A stretch of DNA of 64,000 nt, taken from positions 1 to 64,000 of the forward strand of contig NZ_JACHFH010000003.1 in the NCBI RefSeq assembly GCF_014201835.1. The letters run 5' to 3'. The notes under the pieces are model-generated. The model saw only the letters and a list, made by a program, of their open reading frames with translations, ran no database searches and was not told where the DNA came from. Numbering within the stretch: position 1 is the stretch's first letter; each line of letters begins with the position of its first letter. A program made the position numbers and the translations under genes. Positions 17,426 through 26,359 of this stretch are shown here, in pieces. The DNA is from Pectinatus brassicae. Lineage in GTDB: Bacteria > Bacillota > Negativicutes > Selenomonadales > Selenomonadaceae.

Positions 17426-18799
17426 ATGAATAGTTGGTTTGAAAAATTGCAGAGTATCGGCAAAGCCCTTATGCTGCCTATAGCAGTGTTGCCGGCAGCT
17501 GCACTGCTTTTACGTCTTGGTGCACCGGATGTTTTTAACATTCCCTTTATAACTAAAGCTGGTGGAGCGGTTTTTGATAATCTGGCACTTATTTTTGCCA
17601 TTGGTATAGCAGTAGGTCTGGCTAAGGATAATAATGGTGCAGCCGGACTGGCGGGTGCTATTGGTTATTTAGTATTGACTGCCGGATTAAAAGCAATTAA
17701 TAAAGATTTAAATATGAGTGTATTAGCTGGTATCATAAGTGGTATTGAAGCGGGAATCTTATATAATCGTTTTCATGCCATTAAACTACCGGAATTTCTA
17801 GGATTTTTTGGCGGGCGGCGCTTTGTACCGATTGCTACAGCCTTTGTTTCAATAATATTGGCAGGTATTTTTGGCGTTATTTGGGGCCCTTGTCAGGCTG
17901 TTATTCATGCCGTAGGTGAATGGATAATCGGTGCTGGTGTAGTCGGTACTTTTGTCTATGGTGTGCTTAACCGTTTGCTTATTCCGATTGGTTTGCATCA
18001 TATTTTAAATAGTTTTATCTGGTTTGTTTTTGGTGATTATACGACACCGGCTGGTACGGTGGTAACTGGTGATTTAAATCGTTTCTTTGCTGGTGATCCA
18101 CATGCTGGTATGTTTATGGGCGGTTTTTATATAATGATGATGTTTGGTATGCCGGCAGTGGCTTTAGCCATGTATCGTGCAGCTAAGCCGGAAAATCGGG
18201 CCAAGATCGGCGGGGCCCTTTTTTCGGTGGCATTTACATCATTTTTAACGGGGATCACCGAACCTATCGAATTTATGTTTATGTTTTTGGCACCAGGCTT
18301 ATATCTTGTACATGCTATTTTGACAGGATTGGCGTTGTCCGTATCATATAGTTTTGGTATATTGCATGGTTTTGGTTTTTCGGCTGGTTTTATTGATTAT
18401 GCTTTAAACTGGGGGCTGGCAACAAAGCCAATACTTATAATACCTATTGGGCTGGTTTTTGGTGTAGTATATTACCTTATATTCAGCTGGGCTATACGCC
18501 ATTTTGATATTCCGACAATTGGCCGCTATGATGAAGAAACAGATACTGATGACGATAAAGACATGAGTGAATATACCCAGTCAATTGTGGATAGCTTAGG
18601 TGGTATTGATAATCTTAGTGAAGTTGGTTCCTGCATTACTCGTCTGCGCCTTAAGGTAAATGATGGGGACAAAGTGGATGAAGTGTCACTTAAAAAATTA
18701 GGCGTTAAAGGTGTTGTAAAAAAAGGCAATAGTGTACAGGTTATTATTGGAACACAGGCTGAATTTATCGCCAATGAAATTAATAATATGAAGAAATAA
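17426..18799 (+). CDS. nagE: PTS N-acetylglucosamine-type transporter, EIICB
   Basis: Imports and phosphorylates N-acetylglucosamine (or glucose). Residues 1-365 form a multi-spanning EIIC glucose-family domain with the family signature G-I-T-E-P-I-E-F-M. Residues about 385-457 form the EIIB domain with phospho-cysteine C403 in GSCITRLR. E. coli NagE carries EIIA as a third domain; here it is absent and supplied by a separate gene at 20.1 kb. A TAGGAGG Shine-Dalgarno precedes the ATG. A cre-like sequence (three mismatches) lies near 17398-17413. GlcNAc specificity is inferred from nagA and nagB next door. Confidence 0.9.
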   Translation: MNSWFEKLQSIGKALMLPIAVLPAAALLLRLGAPDVFNIPFITKAGGAVFDNLALIFAIGIAVGLAKDNNGAAGLAGAIGYLVLTAGLKAINKDLNMSVLAGIISGIEAGILYNRFHAIKLPEFLGFFGGRRFVPIATAFVSIILAGIFGVIWGPCQAVIHAVGEWIIGAGVVGTFVYGVLNRLLIPIGLHHILNSFIWFVFGDYTTPAGTVVTGDLNRFFAGDPHAGMFMGGFYIMMMFGMPAVALAMYRAAKPENRAKIGGALFSVAFTSFLTGITEPIEFMFMFLAPGLYLVHAILTGLALSVSYSFGILHGFGFSAGFIDYALNWGLATKPILIIPIGLVFGVVYYLIFSWAIRHFDIPTIGRYDEETDTDDDKDMSEYTQSIVDSLGGIDNLSEVGSCITRLRLKVNDGDKVDEVSLKKLGVKGVVKKGNSVQVIIGTQAEFIANEINNMKK

Positions 18800-18807
18800 T
18801 AAATGAT

Positions 18808-18845
18808 GGGCACTATAGCCGGTTTTACTGGTAATAGTGCTTGTT
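18808..18845 (+). promoter_or_regulatory. Stem-loop between nagE and nagA
   Basis: GCACTAT and ATAGTGC pair around an inner GCCGG/CTGGT stem, followed by a weak T-rich tail. It could act as a 3'-end stabiliser for nagE or a leaky terminator before nagA. Confidence 0.5.
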
Positions 18846-18864
18846 TCTTATATGGAGAGATTTA

Positions 18865-20022
18865 ATGAAAGCAATTATTAATGGGAAGGTAATTATTCCT
18901 GATAAAAATGGAGAATTTATCACAGCAGAAGATTTTGTCATTGTCTACGAAGAAAAGATAATAGCTGTTATGCCTAAAGAACAGTTTGTTGCTGCCGACT
19001 ATACTGAAATCATTGATGCTGCGGGAAAATTTGTATCACCGGGTTTTATCAATGAACATATTCATGGTTGTGTTGGTGTTGATACGATGGATGATAATAA
19101 AGATGCATTATTAATGATGAGTAAAGCGCAGGCGCAAACAGGTGTGACAGGATTTTTGCCGACAACGATGACTTATGATATGGCAACTATTTATAAGGCT
19201 TTTGCGCAGATACAGGAAATGCAAAATAAAGTTGAAGGCGCGATGATTTTAGGCTGTCATATGGAAGGCCCGTTTATTAATCAGCAGCAAAAAGGGGCAC
19301 AGGCAGCTAAAAATATAATCAAGGTAGATTTTTCTTTAATTGAGCCATATAAGGATATTATAAAAATAATTACGATAGCACCGGAAACATTGACCGATGA
19401 TGAATTTACCAGACAATGTCAGGCTAATGATATAATCGTATCAATTGGTCATAGTATGGCTGATTATGCACAGGCGCGTCTGGCCATAGATAAATATGGC
19501 ATTAAACATATAACGCATTTATGTAATGCAATGACGCCTTTCCATCATCGTAAACCGGGGATAGTGGGAGCGGCACTTGATAGTGATGCCAATTGTGAGC
19601 TTATTGCCGATAATGTTCATGTGCATCCAGCAATGCAAAGATTAATTTATAAAGCAAAAGATAATAATAATATCATATTGATCACTGATTCCATGCGGGC
19701 CTGTATGCTGGGGGATGGAGAATCAGAATTGGGCGGACAGAAGGTATATGTCAAAGGGAACTTGGCAGCTTTGGCTGATGGAACAATTGCCGGCAGTGTA
19801 TTGACAATGGATAAAGCTGTGGATAACTTCGCGAAAAACACTGGTGCTGATTTAGCAGAAATTACGGCTATGGTTACTAAAAATCCAGCTGAAGAGCTGG
19901 GGATATATAATGAACTGGGTTCATTGGATGCAGGTAAACAGGCTGATATAATAATTTTTGATGATAATGTAAATATTGCTAAGACAATAATTAAAGGCAG
20001 GACAATATATTCTGTTGACTAA
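18865..20022 (+). CDS. nagA: N-acetylglucosamine-6-phosphate deacetylase
   Basis: Hydrolyses GlcNAc-6-phosphate to glucosamine-6-phosphate and acetate, feeding NagB. The 385-residue metal-dependent amidohydrolase has the N-terminal beta-sandwich, INEHIHG near 62-68, the metal-ligand glutamate in CHMEGPF, SIGHS, and the catalytic aspartate region ILITDSMRA. The TATGGAGAG Shine-Dalgarno selects ATG 18865. It lies 65 bases behind nagE in the same transcription direction. Confidence 0.94.
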   Translation: MKAIINGKVIIPDKNGEFITAEDFVIVYEEKIIAVMPKEQFVAADYTEIIDAAGKFVSPGFINEHIHGCVGVDTMDDNKDALLMMSKAQAQTGVTGFLPTTMTYDMATIYKAFAQIQEMQNKVEGAMILGCHMEGPFINQQQKGAQAAKNIIKVDFSLIEPYKDIIKIITIAPETLTDDEFTRQCQANDIIVSIGHSMADYAQARLAIDKYGIKHITHLCNAMTPFHHRKPGIVGAALDSDANCELIADNVHVHPAMQRLIYKAKDNNNIILITDSMRACMLGDGESELGGQKVYVKGNLAALADGTIAGSVLTMDKAVDNFAKNTGADLAEITAMVTKNPAEELGIYNELGSLDAGKQADIIIFDDNVNIAKTIIKGRTIYSVD

Positions 20023-20097
20023 TTTGTGGATAAAATGATATAGTTACAAAGATGCTAGTATTTTAAAAGTATAATATTTATATTGTAGGAGTAAAAA

Positions 20098-20562
20098 ATG
20101 TTTGGCTTATTTAAAAAGAAGTTATTGGAAGTCAGTGTGCCGGTACAAGGTGAAGTAATTGATATAGATAAGGTACAAGATGAGGTTTTTTCCTCTAAAA
20201 TGATGGGTGATGGCTTTGCCGTCGAACCGCAGTCTGACTGTGTAACAGCGCCGTGTGATGGTAAAATCGTACTTTTGTCTAAAACAAAGCATGCGATTGC
20301 CATAGAAAACCAGGGAGTACAATTGCTTATTCATATTGGCCTTGATACTGTGGAGCTCGGTGGTGTAGGGTTTACAAGCTATGTAGAACAGGGAGCTCAG
20401 ATAAAAAAAGGCGAACGGCTTATAAGTTTTGATAAAGATTATATAGTTGAAAAAGGGAAGAAATTAACAACAATAGTTGTAATAACTAATATGGATGAAA
20501 AAGTAAAAAAATTAGAGAAAAATCTGCAGTCAGATGCAGTGCTTACCATAGAAGTAAAATAA
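20098..20562 (+). CDS. PTS glucose-family EIIA component
   Basis: A phosphocarrier of 154 residues that passes phosphate from HPr to the EIIB domain of the NagE-type transporter. It has the EIIA-Glc beta-sandwich with active-site histidines H65 (TKHAIAIE) and H79 (LLIHIGLDTV). A TAGGAGT Shine-Dalgarno precedes the ATG. Its place after nagA, and the lack of an EIIA domain in the EIICB protein, make them partners. It could also serve other glucose-family permeases, as Crr does in enterobacteria. Confidence 0.93.
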   Translation: MFGLFKKKLLEVSVPVQGEVIDIDKVQDEVFSSKMMGDGFAVEPQSDCVTAPCDGKIVLLSKTKHAIAIENQGVQLLIHIGLDTVELGGVGFTSYVEQGAQIKKGERLISFDKDYIVEKGKKLTTIVVITNMDEKVKKLEKNLQSDAVLTIEVK

Positions 20563-20598
20563 TAACAGCCGTTGGCATTTATGCCAACGGCTGTTATT
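20561..20598. terminator. Hairpin between the EIIA gene and the glutamate synthase operon
   Basis: A perfect 17-18-bp inverted repeat begins inside the EIIA stop codon and separates two convergent operons. T-runs are short on both sides, so it may act partly as a 3'-end stabiliser. Confidence 0.8.
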
Positions 20599-20624
20599 AT
20601 CTATAGGATATATTATAGATAGCT

Positions 20625-22964
20625 TTATTCAGCCTGACCAGTGCGATACATTTTTATTGGTTCAGGATTTTTAATTAATTCCCAGATACCGCATGGGCAG
20701 ATACCAGCGCAAATACCGCAGCCAATACATTTAGCGGGATCTGATTTATATTCGATGATACCCATGCCATGTTCAATGCGTGTAATAGCATTTTCCGGGC
20801 AGGCCTTTTCACAGGTTTTGCAGTCACGGCAGGTGCCGCAGCTTACACAGCGATCAACATCACCAATTGGTTCAGGAATATCGTTATGATGACATTTAGC
20901 AAAGAATTCCCTGCCTAATGTATCGGCTGCAACTTCAGCTTTTTCAGGAAAAGCCGGAACTTCTTTATCCATCATATAAGCATCAGCATAATAAGCAGCC
21001 TTATTGCCGGAACCAATGGCATCAACTAAGCGGCCGGGTTTTATGACATCACCAGCGGCAAATACACCTTCCATGATAGAGCCGTCCTTTTGTGGTACGA
21101 GCCAATCACGGAATTTTTTAATTTCCTCGGTTTCAGGCAGATAATCAAGAATAGGGGCTTCACCAATAGATACGATGACCATATCTCCGGCAATGAAATG
21201 ACCTTTATCATCATAGATGCCTTCATTGGTGATTTTGCTGGTCATAAACGGCCAGATGAGTTTACCGCCCAATTGTTCAATATGTTCGATTTCTTCAGCA
21301 AAAGCAGCTGGTTTTTGTACATCGATACAGGTGACATTTTCAGCGCCCATATCATAAGCTCCGCGGGCTGTATCCATACCGGAGTTGCCGCAGCCGATAA
21401 CAATGACATTTTTACCGACTTTAGGATTTTCACCGCGATTTATTGCTTTTAAGAAGGATAACCCCATGGTGAGCTTTTCCTTGCCTTCCCAAGGGAAAAA
21501 GCGTGATTTATGACCACCACTGGCGATGATTACAGCATCATTATTTTGTTTTAATTCAGCAAATTTTTCGTTGTCGACCATGCATTTGGTAACAAATTTT
21601 ACGCCAGCATCGCTGATGCGTTTTAATTCAGTCTGCAATAATTCATGCGGCAGACGAGCTCGCGGAATAACCTGTTCCAGCTTGCCTCCGATAGAGTCAG
21701 CATCATCATAAACGGTTACATCATGACCGCGCTGGATTAACTGCCAGGCAGCACCAAGACCGGCTACACCACCGCCGATAACAGCAACTTTTTTACCAGT
21801 TTTATTGGCGGGAACATCTATTTTTGTATATACGGATTGGAAACCTAATTTACCAATCTGCACGGATTCATCGATTTTGCCGCGTGTACAGGCATCCATA
21901 CACGGATTAGGACAAACAGAAGCACAGACAGAACCAGGAAATGGTGAATATTCGAGAATAAGCTTTTGGGCTTCTTCCTGCTTGTCTTTGCGCAGCAATT
22001 TATAACGAAGCTGGGTAGGAATATGTGCCGGACAGGCAAATTCGCACGGGGCGGCATATTTGGCATTGTTCCACTGCGGCACACGCTGACGATATAAATC
22101 TGTTTCGACAAGATTTTTTACAGCGAAATCATCGACAGCAACATCGCTGAATAAGCCGTTTTTAATCCAGTCTTTAGTGCGAAAATCATGCAAAGGATAA
22201 TGTTCATTGCCTTGTGCCTGTTTAGCTTCAAATGTCAGCGGCGTAAGTTTGTGCCATTGTGACCAGTCACAAAGCTCATTACGCAGCTGTGGTTTGTCGA
22301 TAGCATTGAGGAAATCATCCATACCGCCGTCAAGAAAAGCAATATCATCATTGTTTAATTCGGCTAAAATGATATCATCGGGATGATTATGTGATTTGCC
22401 GCGGAAATATACGGTACCGCCAACCATACCAACGCAGGGGCGTTCACCGAGCACGGAAGTAAATTGTTCGCTGTCATAGCCGCAGACGATGGCCTTGCCG
22501 CCGCCCATAAATTCAAACGAGAAACTGCCGACATTTTTTAACAGCCAGAGTTCTGGTTCTTCATATAAAGGGTCATGTTTCATCAAGGAACCGGTACGGG
22601 TACCACCGCGACCGCCAATGTATATTTTACCGCCAGCCGAGCAATGGCCAGCTGTGTCACCGGCATCACCCTTGACAACGATTTTACCACCGGCATTAAG
22701 CCAGCCGACATCAGCAGAAACAGAGCCATCGGCAATTATTTCTGTATTGTTAAGGCACATCGAGCCAAGGCGCTGGCCGGCATTTGTTACATGGAAACGA
22801 AGTGTTTTTCCTTCAGGCGACCATAATGGTCCGCCAATATCGTGCTGACCAGAGGCCGCTATTTCAAAATTAGTTTCGCCATTAGTAACAGCCTGGCTTA
22901 TTTCTAATAGTAAATCCTGTGTAGACATGCGGTCATGTCCGGTTAAAGTATCTATTTTAAACAT
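20625..22964 (-). CDS. Glutamate synthase: GXGXG domain fused to NADPH-oxidoreductase (GltD-like) and ferredoxin domain
   Basis: A 779-residue subunit with three parts. Residues about 1-245 correspond to the C-terminal GXGXG beta-helix domain of the large GOGAT subunit. Residues about 300-690 form a GltD-like flavoprotein with FAD (VAVIGGGVAGLGAA) and NADPH (VIVIGCGNSGMD) dinucleotide folds plus N-terminal cysteine clusters. A C-terminal ferredoxin-like region carries multiple CxxC motifs. It would deliver electrons from NAD(P)H to the FMN subunit encoded just upstream. The GGAGGAG Shine-Dalgarno and 16-base gap show co-transcription with the other two subunits. Confidence 0.88.
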   Translation of the reverse strand: MFKIDTLTGHDRMSTQDLLLEISQAVTNGETNFEIAASGQHDIGGPLWSPEGKTLRFHVTNAGQRLGSMCLNNTEIIADGSVSADVGWLNAGGKIVVKGDAGDTAGHCSAGGKIYIGGRGGTRTGSLMKHDPLYEEPELWLLKNVGSFSFEFMGGGKAIVCGYDSEQFTSVLGERPCVGMVGGTVYFRGKSHNHPDDIILAELNNDDIAFLDGGMDDFLNAIDKPQLRNELCDWSQWHKLTPLTFEAKQAQGNEHYPLHDFRTKDWIKNGLFSDVAVDDFAVKNLVETDLYRQRVPQWNNAKYAAPCEFACPAHIPTQLRYKLLRKDKQEEAQKLILEYSPFPGSVCASVCPNPCMDACTRGKIDESVQIGKLGFQSVYTKIDVPANKTGKKVAVIGGGVAGLGAAWQLIQRGHDVTVYDDADSIGGKLEQVIPRARLPHELLQTELKRISDAGVKFVTKCMVDNEKFAELKQNNDAVIIASGGHKSRFFPWEGKEKLTMGLSFLKAINRGENPKVGKNVIVIGCGNSGMDTARGAYDMGAENVTCIDVQKPAAFAEEIEHIEQLGGKLIWPFMTSKITNEGIYDDKGHFIAGDMVIVSIGEAPILDYLPETEEIKKFRDWLVPQKDGSIMEGVFAAGDVIKPGRLVDAIGSGNKAAYYADAYMMDKEVPAFPEKAEVAADTLGREFFAKCHHNDIPEPIGDVDRCVSCGTCRDCKTCEKACPENAITRIEHGMGIIEYKSDPAKCIGCGICAGICPCGIWELIKNPEPIKMYRTGQAE

Positions 22965-22980
22965 ATCTTACGGCTCCTCC

Positions 22981-24615
22981 TCAGCATACGTATTGAATAC
23001 CTAATTGTTTGGCGATGGCAGCATCAGTGGAAACCAATGCGTCACTGCGTCCGACTGGCAATGAGCTGTTGCCGATAGGCGCCATTAATTTACGCAATTC
23101 TTTATCAAAGGTTAATACATAATCAACGATTCTTTCTGCGCCGTATTCAACATCAAGACGTTTTACAAGACGAGGATCCTGGGTGCAGATTCCGGTAGGA
23201 CAATTACCAGTATTGCAGGCATTGCAGCGGCCATGTTCATTGCCAACGCAGCCCAACAGCTGGATAAGCATTTTACCTACGAACACACCGTTGGCTCCCA
23301 AACAAATCATTTTGAAAGCATCAGCTGCGGCATTACCGGTCATGCCGATACCACCACCGCCATAAAGTGGAATTTGTCCCTGTAAGCCTTGTTTTACAGC
23401 GGCTAAGTAGCAGTCACGTATTTTGGATACGATAGGATGACCTGTATGGTCAAGCGAAATTTCATTGGCAGCACCAGTTCCACCCTGAATACCATCAATG
23501 AAGAAACCACCGCAGATTTGATAAGGGTCACGTAATAAATTATTATAAACGGAAACCGAAGTAGCAGAAGCGGCACATTTGATAGCAACGGGAACCCGGA
23601 AACCAAATGCAGCGTTTAATGATAAATGCATTTTTTGTACGGATTCTTCGATAGAATAGAGTCCCTGATGATTAGGCGGGGAAGATAAGGTAGCTTTTGG
23701 TACGCCACGGATGGCCTGAACATGTTCAGCAACTTTTGCTGCCTGTAACAGGCCGCCATCACCAGGTTTTGCACCCTGACCGATTTTTATTAATACCCCA
23801 GCTGGGTCGGTTTTCATTTTAGGAATTGCTTTGACGATTCTGTTCCAGCCAAAATGACCGGAAGCAATTTGTAAAATCATGTATTTTAATTGCTCAGATT
23901 CCAATAATTTACTGGGCATGCCGCCTTCGCCTGAGCTCATGCGGACTGGCAAACCGCATTTTTCGTTAAGATAGGCAACGGCCATAGCAACTGCCTCCCA
24001 AGCACGTGTAGATAATGCGCCAATAGACATATCAGAAAAAATAAGTGGATAAATCCATTGTACAGGTGGAGCCTTGTGTGCCATGGTAAGTTTGCCATCT
24101 TTTAAGATGAAGGGCAGTGATTTTGCTGGCAGTACACGACCGAAAGGTGAACGCACATCAAAGGTATGACGGATAGAATCAAGCGATGGGTCAGTCATCT
24201 GACTGATACGTCCAACGATGATATGATCAAGAGTACGCTGGGCATTTAAATTGGTACGTCCACCGCGTTTTACCGGACCGGCATCATGAGCCATTAAAGT
24301 TTGTCTATTGTCGTCAGTGTTACGTACAGGCTTAATAGCATCATTAGGACATACTTTAGCGCACATGCCGCAGCCAACACAGGCATTAGCTAAAGTTTTT
24401 ACCTGCTTAATGACTGGGATAGTTTTATGAGTATTCTGTGGGTCAGGTTTGATATTTTGTGAAAATATTTTATCGACACGCATAACGCCTGCTTTTATAG
24501 CTCCGAATGTACAAGTGGAAACACAACTGCCACACATGGTGCAACGTTCAGCAATATATTCAATATTCCATTTAAGGTCGGATTTGGTGATATCTCTAAC
24601 TTTTATTGTTTCCAT
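22981..24615 (-). CDS. Glutamate synthase FMN-domain subunit with N-terminal ferredoxin clusters
   Basis: The 544-residue catalytic core that reductively aminates 2-oxoglutarate. Residues 20-95 hold two 4Fe-4S motifs (CTMCGSC... and CVGCGMC...). The remainder is the FMN-binding TIM barrel of GltB, with GGTGAANEI and the 3Fe-4S type cysteine cluster RCNACNTGNCPTGIC near residue 465. Here the enzyme is split into three polypeptides, as in archaea and many anaerobes, rather than a 1500-residue GltB. It overlaps the amidotransferase gene by 13 bases. Confidence 0.9.
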   Translation of the reverse strand: METIKVRDITKSDLKWNIEYIAERCTMCGSCVSTCTFGAIKAGVMRVDKIFSQNIKPDPQNTHKTIPVIKQVKTLANACVGCGMCAKVCPNDAIKPVRNTDDNRQTLMAHDAGPVKRGGRTNLNAQRTLDHIIVGRISQMTDPSLDSIRHTFDVRSPFGRVLPAKSLPFILKDGKLTMAHKAPPVQWIYPLIFSDMSIGALSTRAWEAVAMAVAYLNEKCGLPVRMSSGEGGMPSKLLESEQLKYMILQIASGHFGWNRIVKAIPKMKTDPAGVLIKIGQGAKPGDGGLLQAAKVAEHVQAIRGVPKATLSSPPNHQGLYSIEESVQKMHLSLNAAFGFRVPVAIKCAASATSVSVYNNLLRDPYQICGGFFIDGIQGGTGAANEISLDHTGHPIVSKIRDCYLAAVKQGLQGQIPLYGGGGIGMTGNAAADAFKMICLGANGVFVGKMLIQLLGCVGNEHGRCNACNTGNCPTGICTQDPRLVKRLDVEYGAERIVDYVLTFDKELRKLMAPIGNSSLPVGRSDALVSTDAAIAKQLGIQYVC

Positions 24616-25709
24616 CTTTGTACCTCCAGGTCATTGTCAATAACGACGACTTCACGCTCGTTAGGGTAAATATCTTGGGACATATCGCGGTCTGGCATGA
24701 TTTCATTCAAACCGCATACTTCAGAAGCAATAGCCACCATTGTATCAGTTCGGCCGACTACAACAGGACGCAGCTTTTTGGAATCACAGCAGGTAAGCAT
24801 GCGACCATCAGGCAGGTTGGCAATAATGGTGTTAGGACCATTAATTTCCAAATGAGCAAGGGACTGTCTTATAGAAGTAAGTACATCTTTATCTTCACGC
24901 TGATTTATTTCAGTAAATGGCAACGGTGTAATTACATGTTTATAGTATTCTATTGGCCATTTTAATTCATGTAATACATAATGAAGTGTATATAAGAAAT
25001 TCTGCGAATCGGATTCAAAACCGACGTAACCACGGTGTAGAGATTTCTGGAATTCTTTATTTTTAGTATAGAAAGTATTTTCGCCATTAGCACAAAGTGT
25101 ATAGCCTTGTAAGAAGAATGGATGGGCAGCATAGCGAACAATGTCGTAATTGGTATTTTGGCGGCACTGCACGACAACGCTTTTTGCCATCAGGCAGCCA
25201 TTATCATCCCAAAGTCTGAAATAGGTAGCAATATCACGCGGATCGCCTATTTCTTTAAGGGTTAAAACATCCGGCCAGAAAGAATACACGTATCCTTCAC
25301 CGGCTTTTTCCAAAATCTCACGCAGTTTAAGGCGCATATCTAAGAGAAGTTCTTCTTTTTCGGCCATGGGTTTATCACGGTAATATTCCGGATAATCATA
25401 ATTACGGAATATATAATATGGCATGGCTTTTATATCAAGACCTGGTTGGTCATTAGGTACAGGAATCCATTCTGCTACCTGCTCCCAATTGTGGCTGTCC
25501 ATAAAGTCCTCAACCATTTGTGCGCCACGCTGGGTGCAGGCCAATGATAATAATGGCTTATCTTTATATGGTGTGAAAATACCATATAAATCCTGCATGA
25601 CCATGGCAAAACCGGAATTATCATGTCCTTCTTGCTGCGGCAGCATCAGATATAAGGCTTTTGATGGACTAAAAGCCACTTTACTTTTTATTGAACCTAT
25701 TCTACACAT
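24603..25709 (-). CDS. Glutamate synthase glutamine amidotransferase subunit (class II, Ntn)
   Basis: Releases ammonia from glutamine for the FMN subunit. I chose the ATG at 25709, which gives MCRIG..., because class II amidotransferases need Cys2 exposed as the N-terminal nucleophile after Met removal; the longer frame would bury it. A GGGGGC Shine-Dalgarno supports this. The 368-residue protein carries family features such as GHDNSGFAM and the C-terminal GRTDTMVAIASE segment. It is the first gene of the operon, behind a leader with a large palindrome. Confidence 0.88.
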   Translation of the reverse strand: MCRIGSIKSKVAFSPSKALYLMLPQQEGHDNSGFAMVMQDLYGIFTPYKDKPLLSLACTQRGAQMVEDFMDSHNWEQVAEWIPVPNDQPGLDIKAMPYYIFRNYDYPEYYRDKPMAEKEELLLDMRLKLREILEKAGEGYVYSFWPDVLTLKEIGDPRDIATYFRLWDDNGCLMAKSVVVQCRQNTNYDIVRYAAHPFFLQGYTLCANGENTFYTKNKEFQKSLHRGYVGFESDSQNFLYTLHYVLHELKWPIEYYKHVITPLPFTEINQREDKDVLTSIRQSLAHLEINGPNTIIANLPDGRMLTCCDSKKLRPVVVGRTDTMVAIASEVCGLNEIMPDRDMSQDIYPNEREVVVIDNDLEVQRWKQ

Positions 25710-25781
25710 ATATGTTCGCCCCCAAAATAATACACAATAGCAATGTATCGAATACAAACGATTTGATTTACAGACTAAAAA

Positions 25782-25812
25782 ATCATATATTGGTTTATAA
25801 CCAATATATGAT
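25782..25812 (-). promoter_or_regulatory. 14-bp perfect inverted repeat in the glutamate synthase leader
   Basis: Left arm 25782-25795 and right arm 25799-25812 are perfect complements around TAT, about 73 bases upstream of the amidotransferase start. There is no T-run after it on the minus strand, so it looks like an operator or structured leader rather than a terminator. A smaller near-palindrome, CAGCAACATTGCTG, lies next to it at 25816-25829. Confidence 0.65.
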
Positions 25813-25829
25813 GCATCAGCAACATTGCT

Positions 25830-26323
25830 GAAGTGCCTGTCGCAAATGAAAAACATAAATTCCTTTGCCAAAAAACATATGTTATTATTAAATGCCATAC
25901 ATTACAGCAATCTAGAATATAGATGCATATATAATTATATTAATGTATTGTTATACTGTCAACAAAAAAATTCTTGTTTTGCTATAAAATATTGTATTCA
26001 TTGCCTATTGACATGAAAATAAAACGATTAAAACATAAAAAAACATGCATAAAAATACTTTTTGAAATTTTTATGCATGTACTAAATAAAATGTGATAAA
26101 AATAACGTATTGTATAATTGTAATTATAACAATGGTTTATAAGACTTGTAAGTAATATTGATATAAAATATGTATTGAATTGTATTGCAGTATACAAAAT
26201 ACTGAAAGAATATAAAAAAATAAGGAAAAAGTTTTTAATTGATGTTAAAATATATATAATTTTGTTCAATATTATAAAAAAACAACATAATTGTAAAATT
26301 GTAATGCCAACGTTTAAAAAAAG
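25830..26323. other. Very AT-rich intergenic region, possible small RNA
   Basis: I find no credible protein gene; the one longer open frame crosses a terminator hairpin and has a low-complexity composition. The region holds the orphan terminator at 26037-26080 and several AT-rich inverted repeats, including one near 26106-26130. A minus-strand TATAAT about 30 bases inside the region could start a transcript of roughly 200 bases ending at the orphan terminator. That transcript is speculative. Confidence 0.35.
26037..26080 (-). terminator. Orphan minus-strand intrinsic terminator
   Basis: Arms 26043-26056 and 26067-26080 form a perfect 14-bp stem, followed on the minus strand by six T. The LytM gene upstream on this strand already has its own terminator at 26324-26351, so this one implies another transcript or a back-up stop. 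Confidence 0.75.
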
Positions 26324-26351
26324 AACCCCCGGATGAGATATCTGGGGGTTA
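26324..26351 (-). terminator. Terminator of the LytM peptidase gene
   Basis: On the minus strand AACCCCC pairs with GGGGGTT around a 13-base loop and is followed by CTTTTTTT, just after the LytM stop. Confidence 0.85.
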
Positions 26352-26359
26352 ACGTATTA

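Noticed and set aside
21090-21452. 120-codon open frame opposite the glutamate synthase gene
   Set aside because: Antisense shadow of a strongly conserved coding sequence, with no Shine-Dalgarno and no recognisable domain.
25710-25830. T-box or metabolite riboswitch before the glutamate synthase operon
   Set aside because: No T-box sequence, no known riboswitch core, and no terminator hairpin follow the palindrome.
25982-26269. 95-codon open frame in the AT-rich gap, Phe/Ile/Tyr-rich
   Set aside because: It crosses the orphan terminator stem and consists of low-complexity AT-driven codons, so it is not a credible membrane protein.
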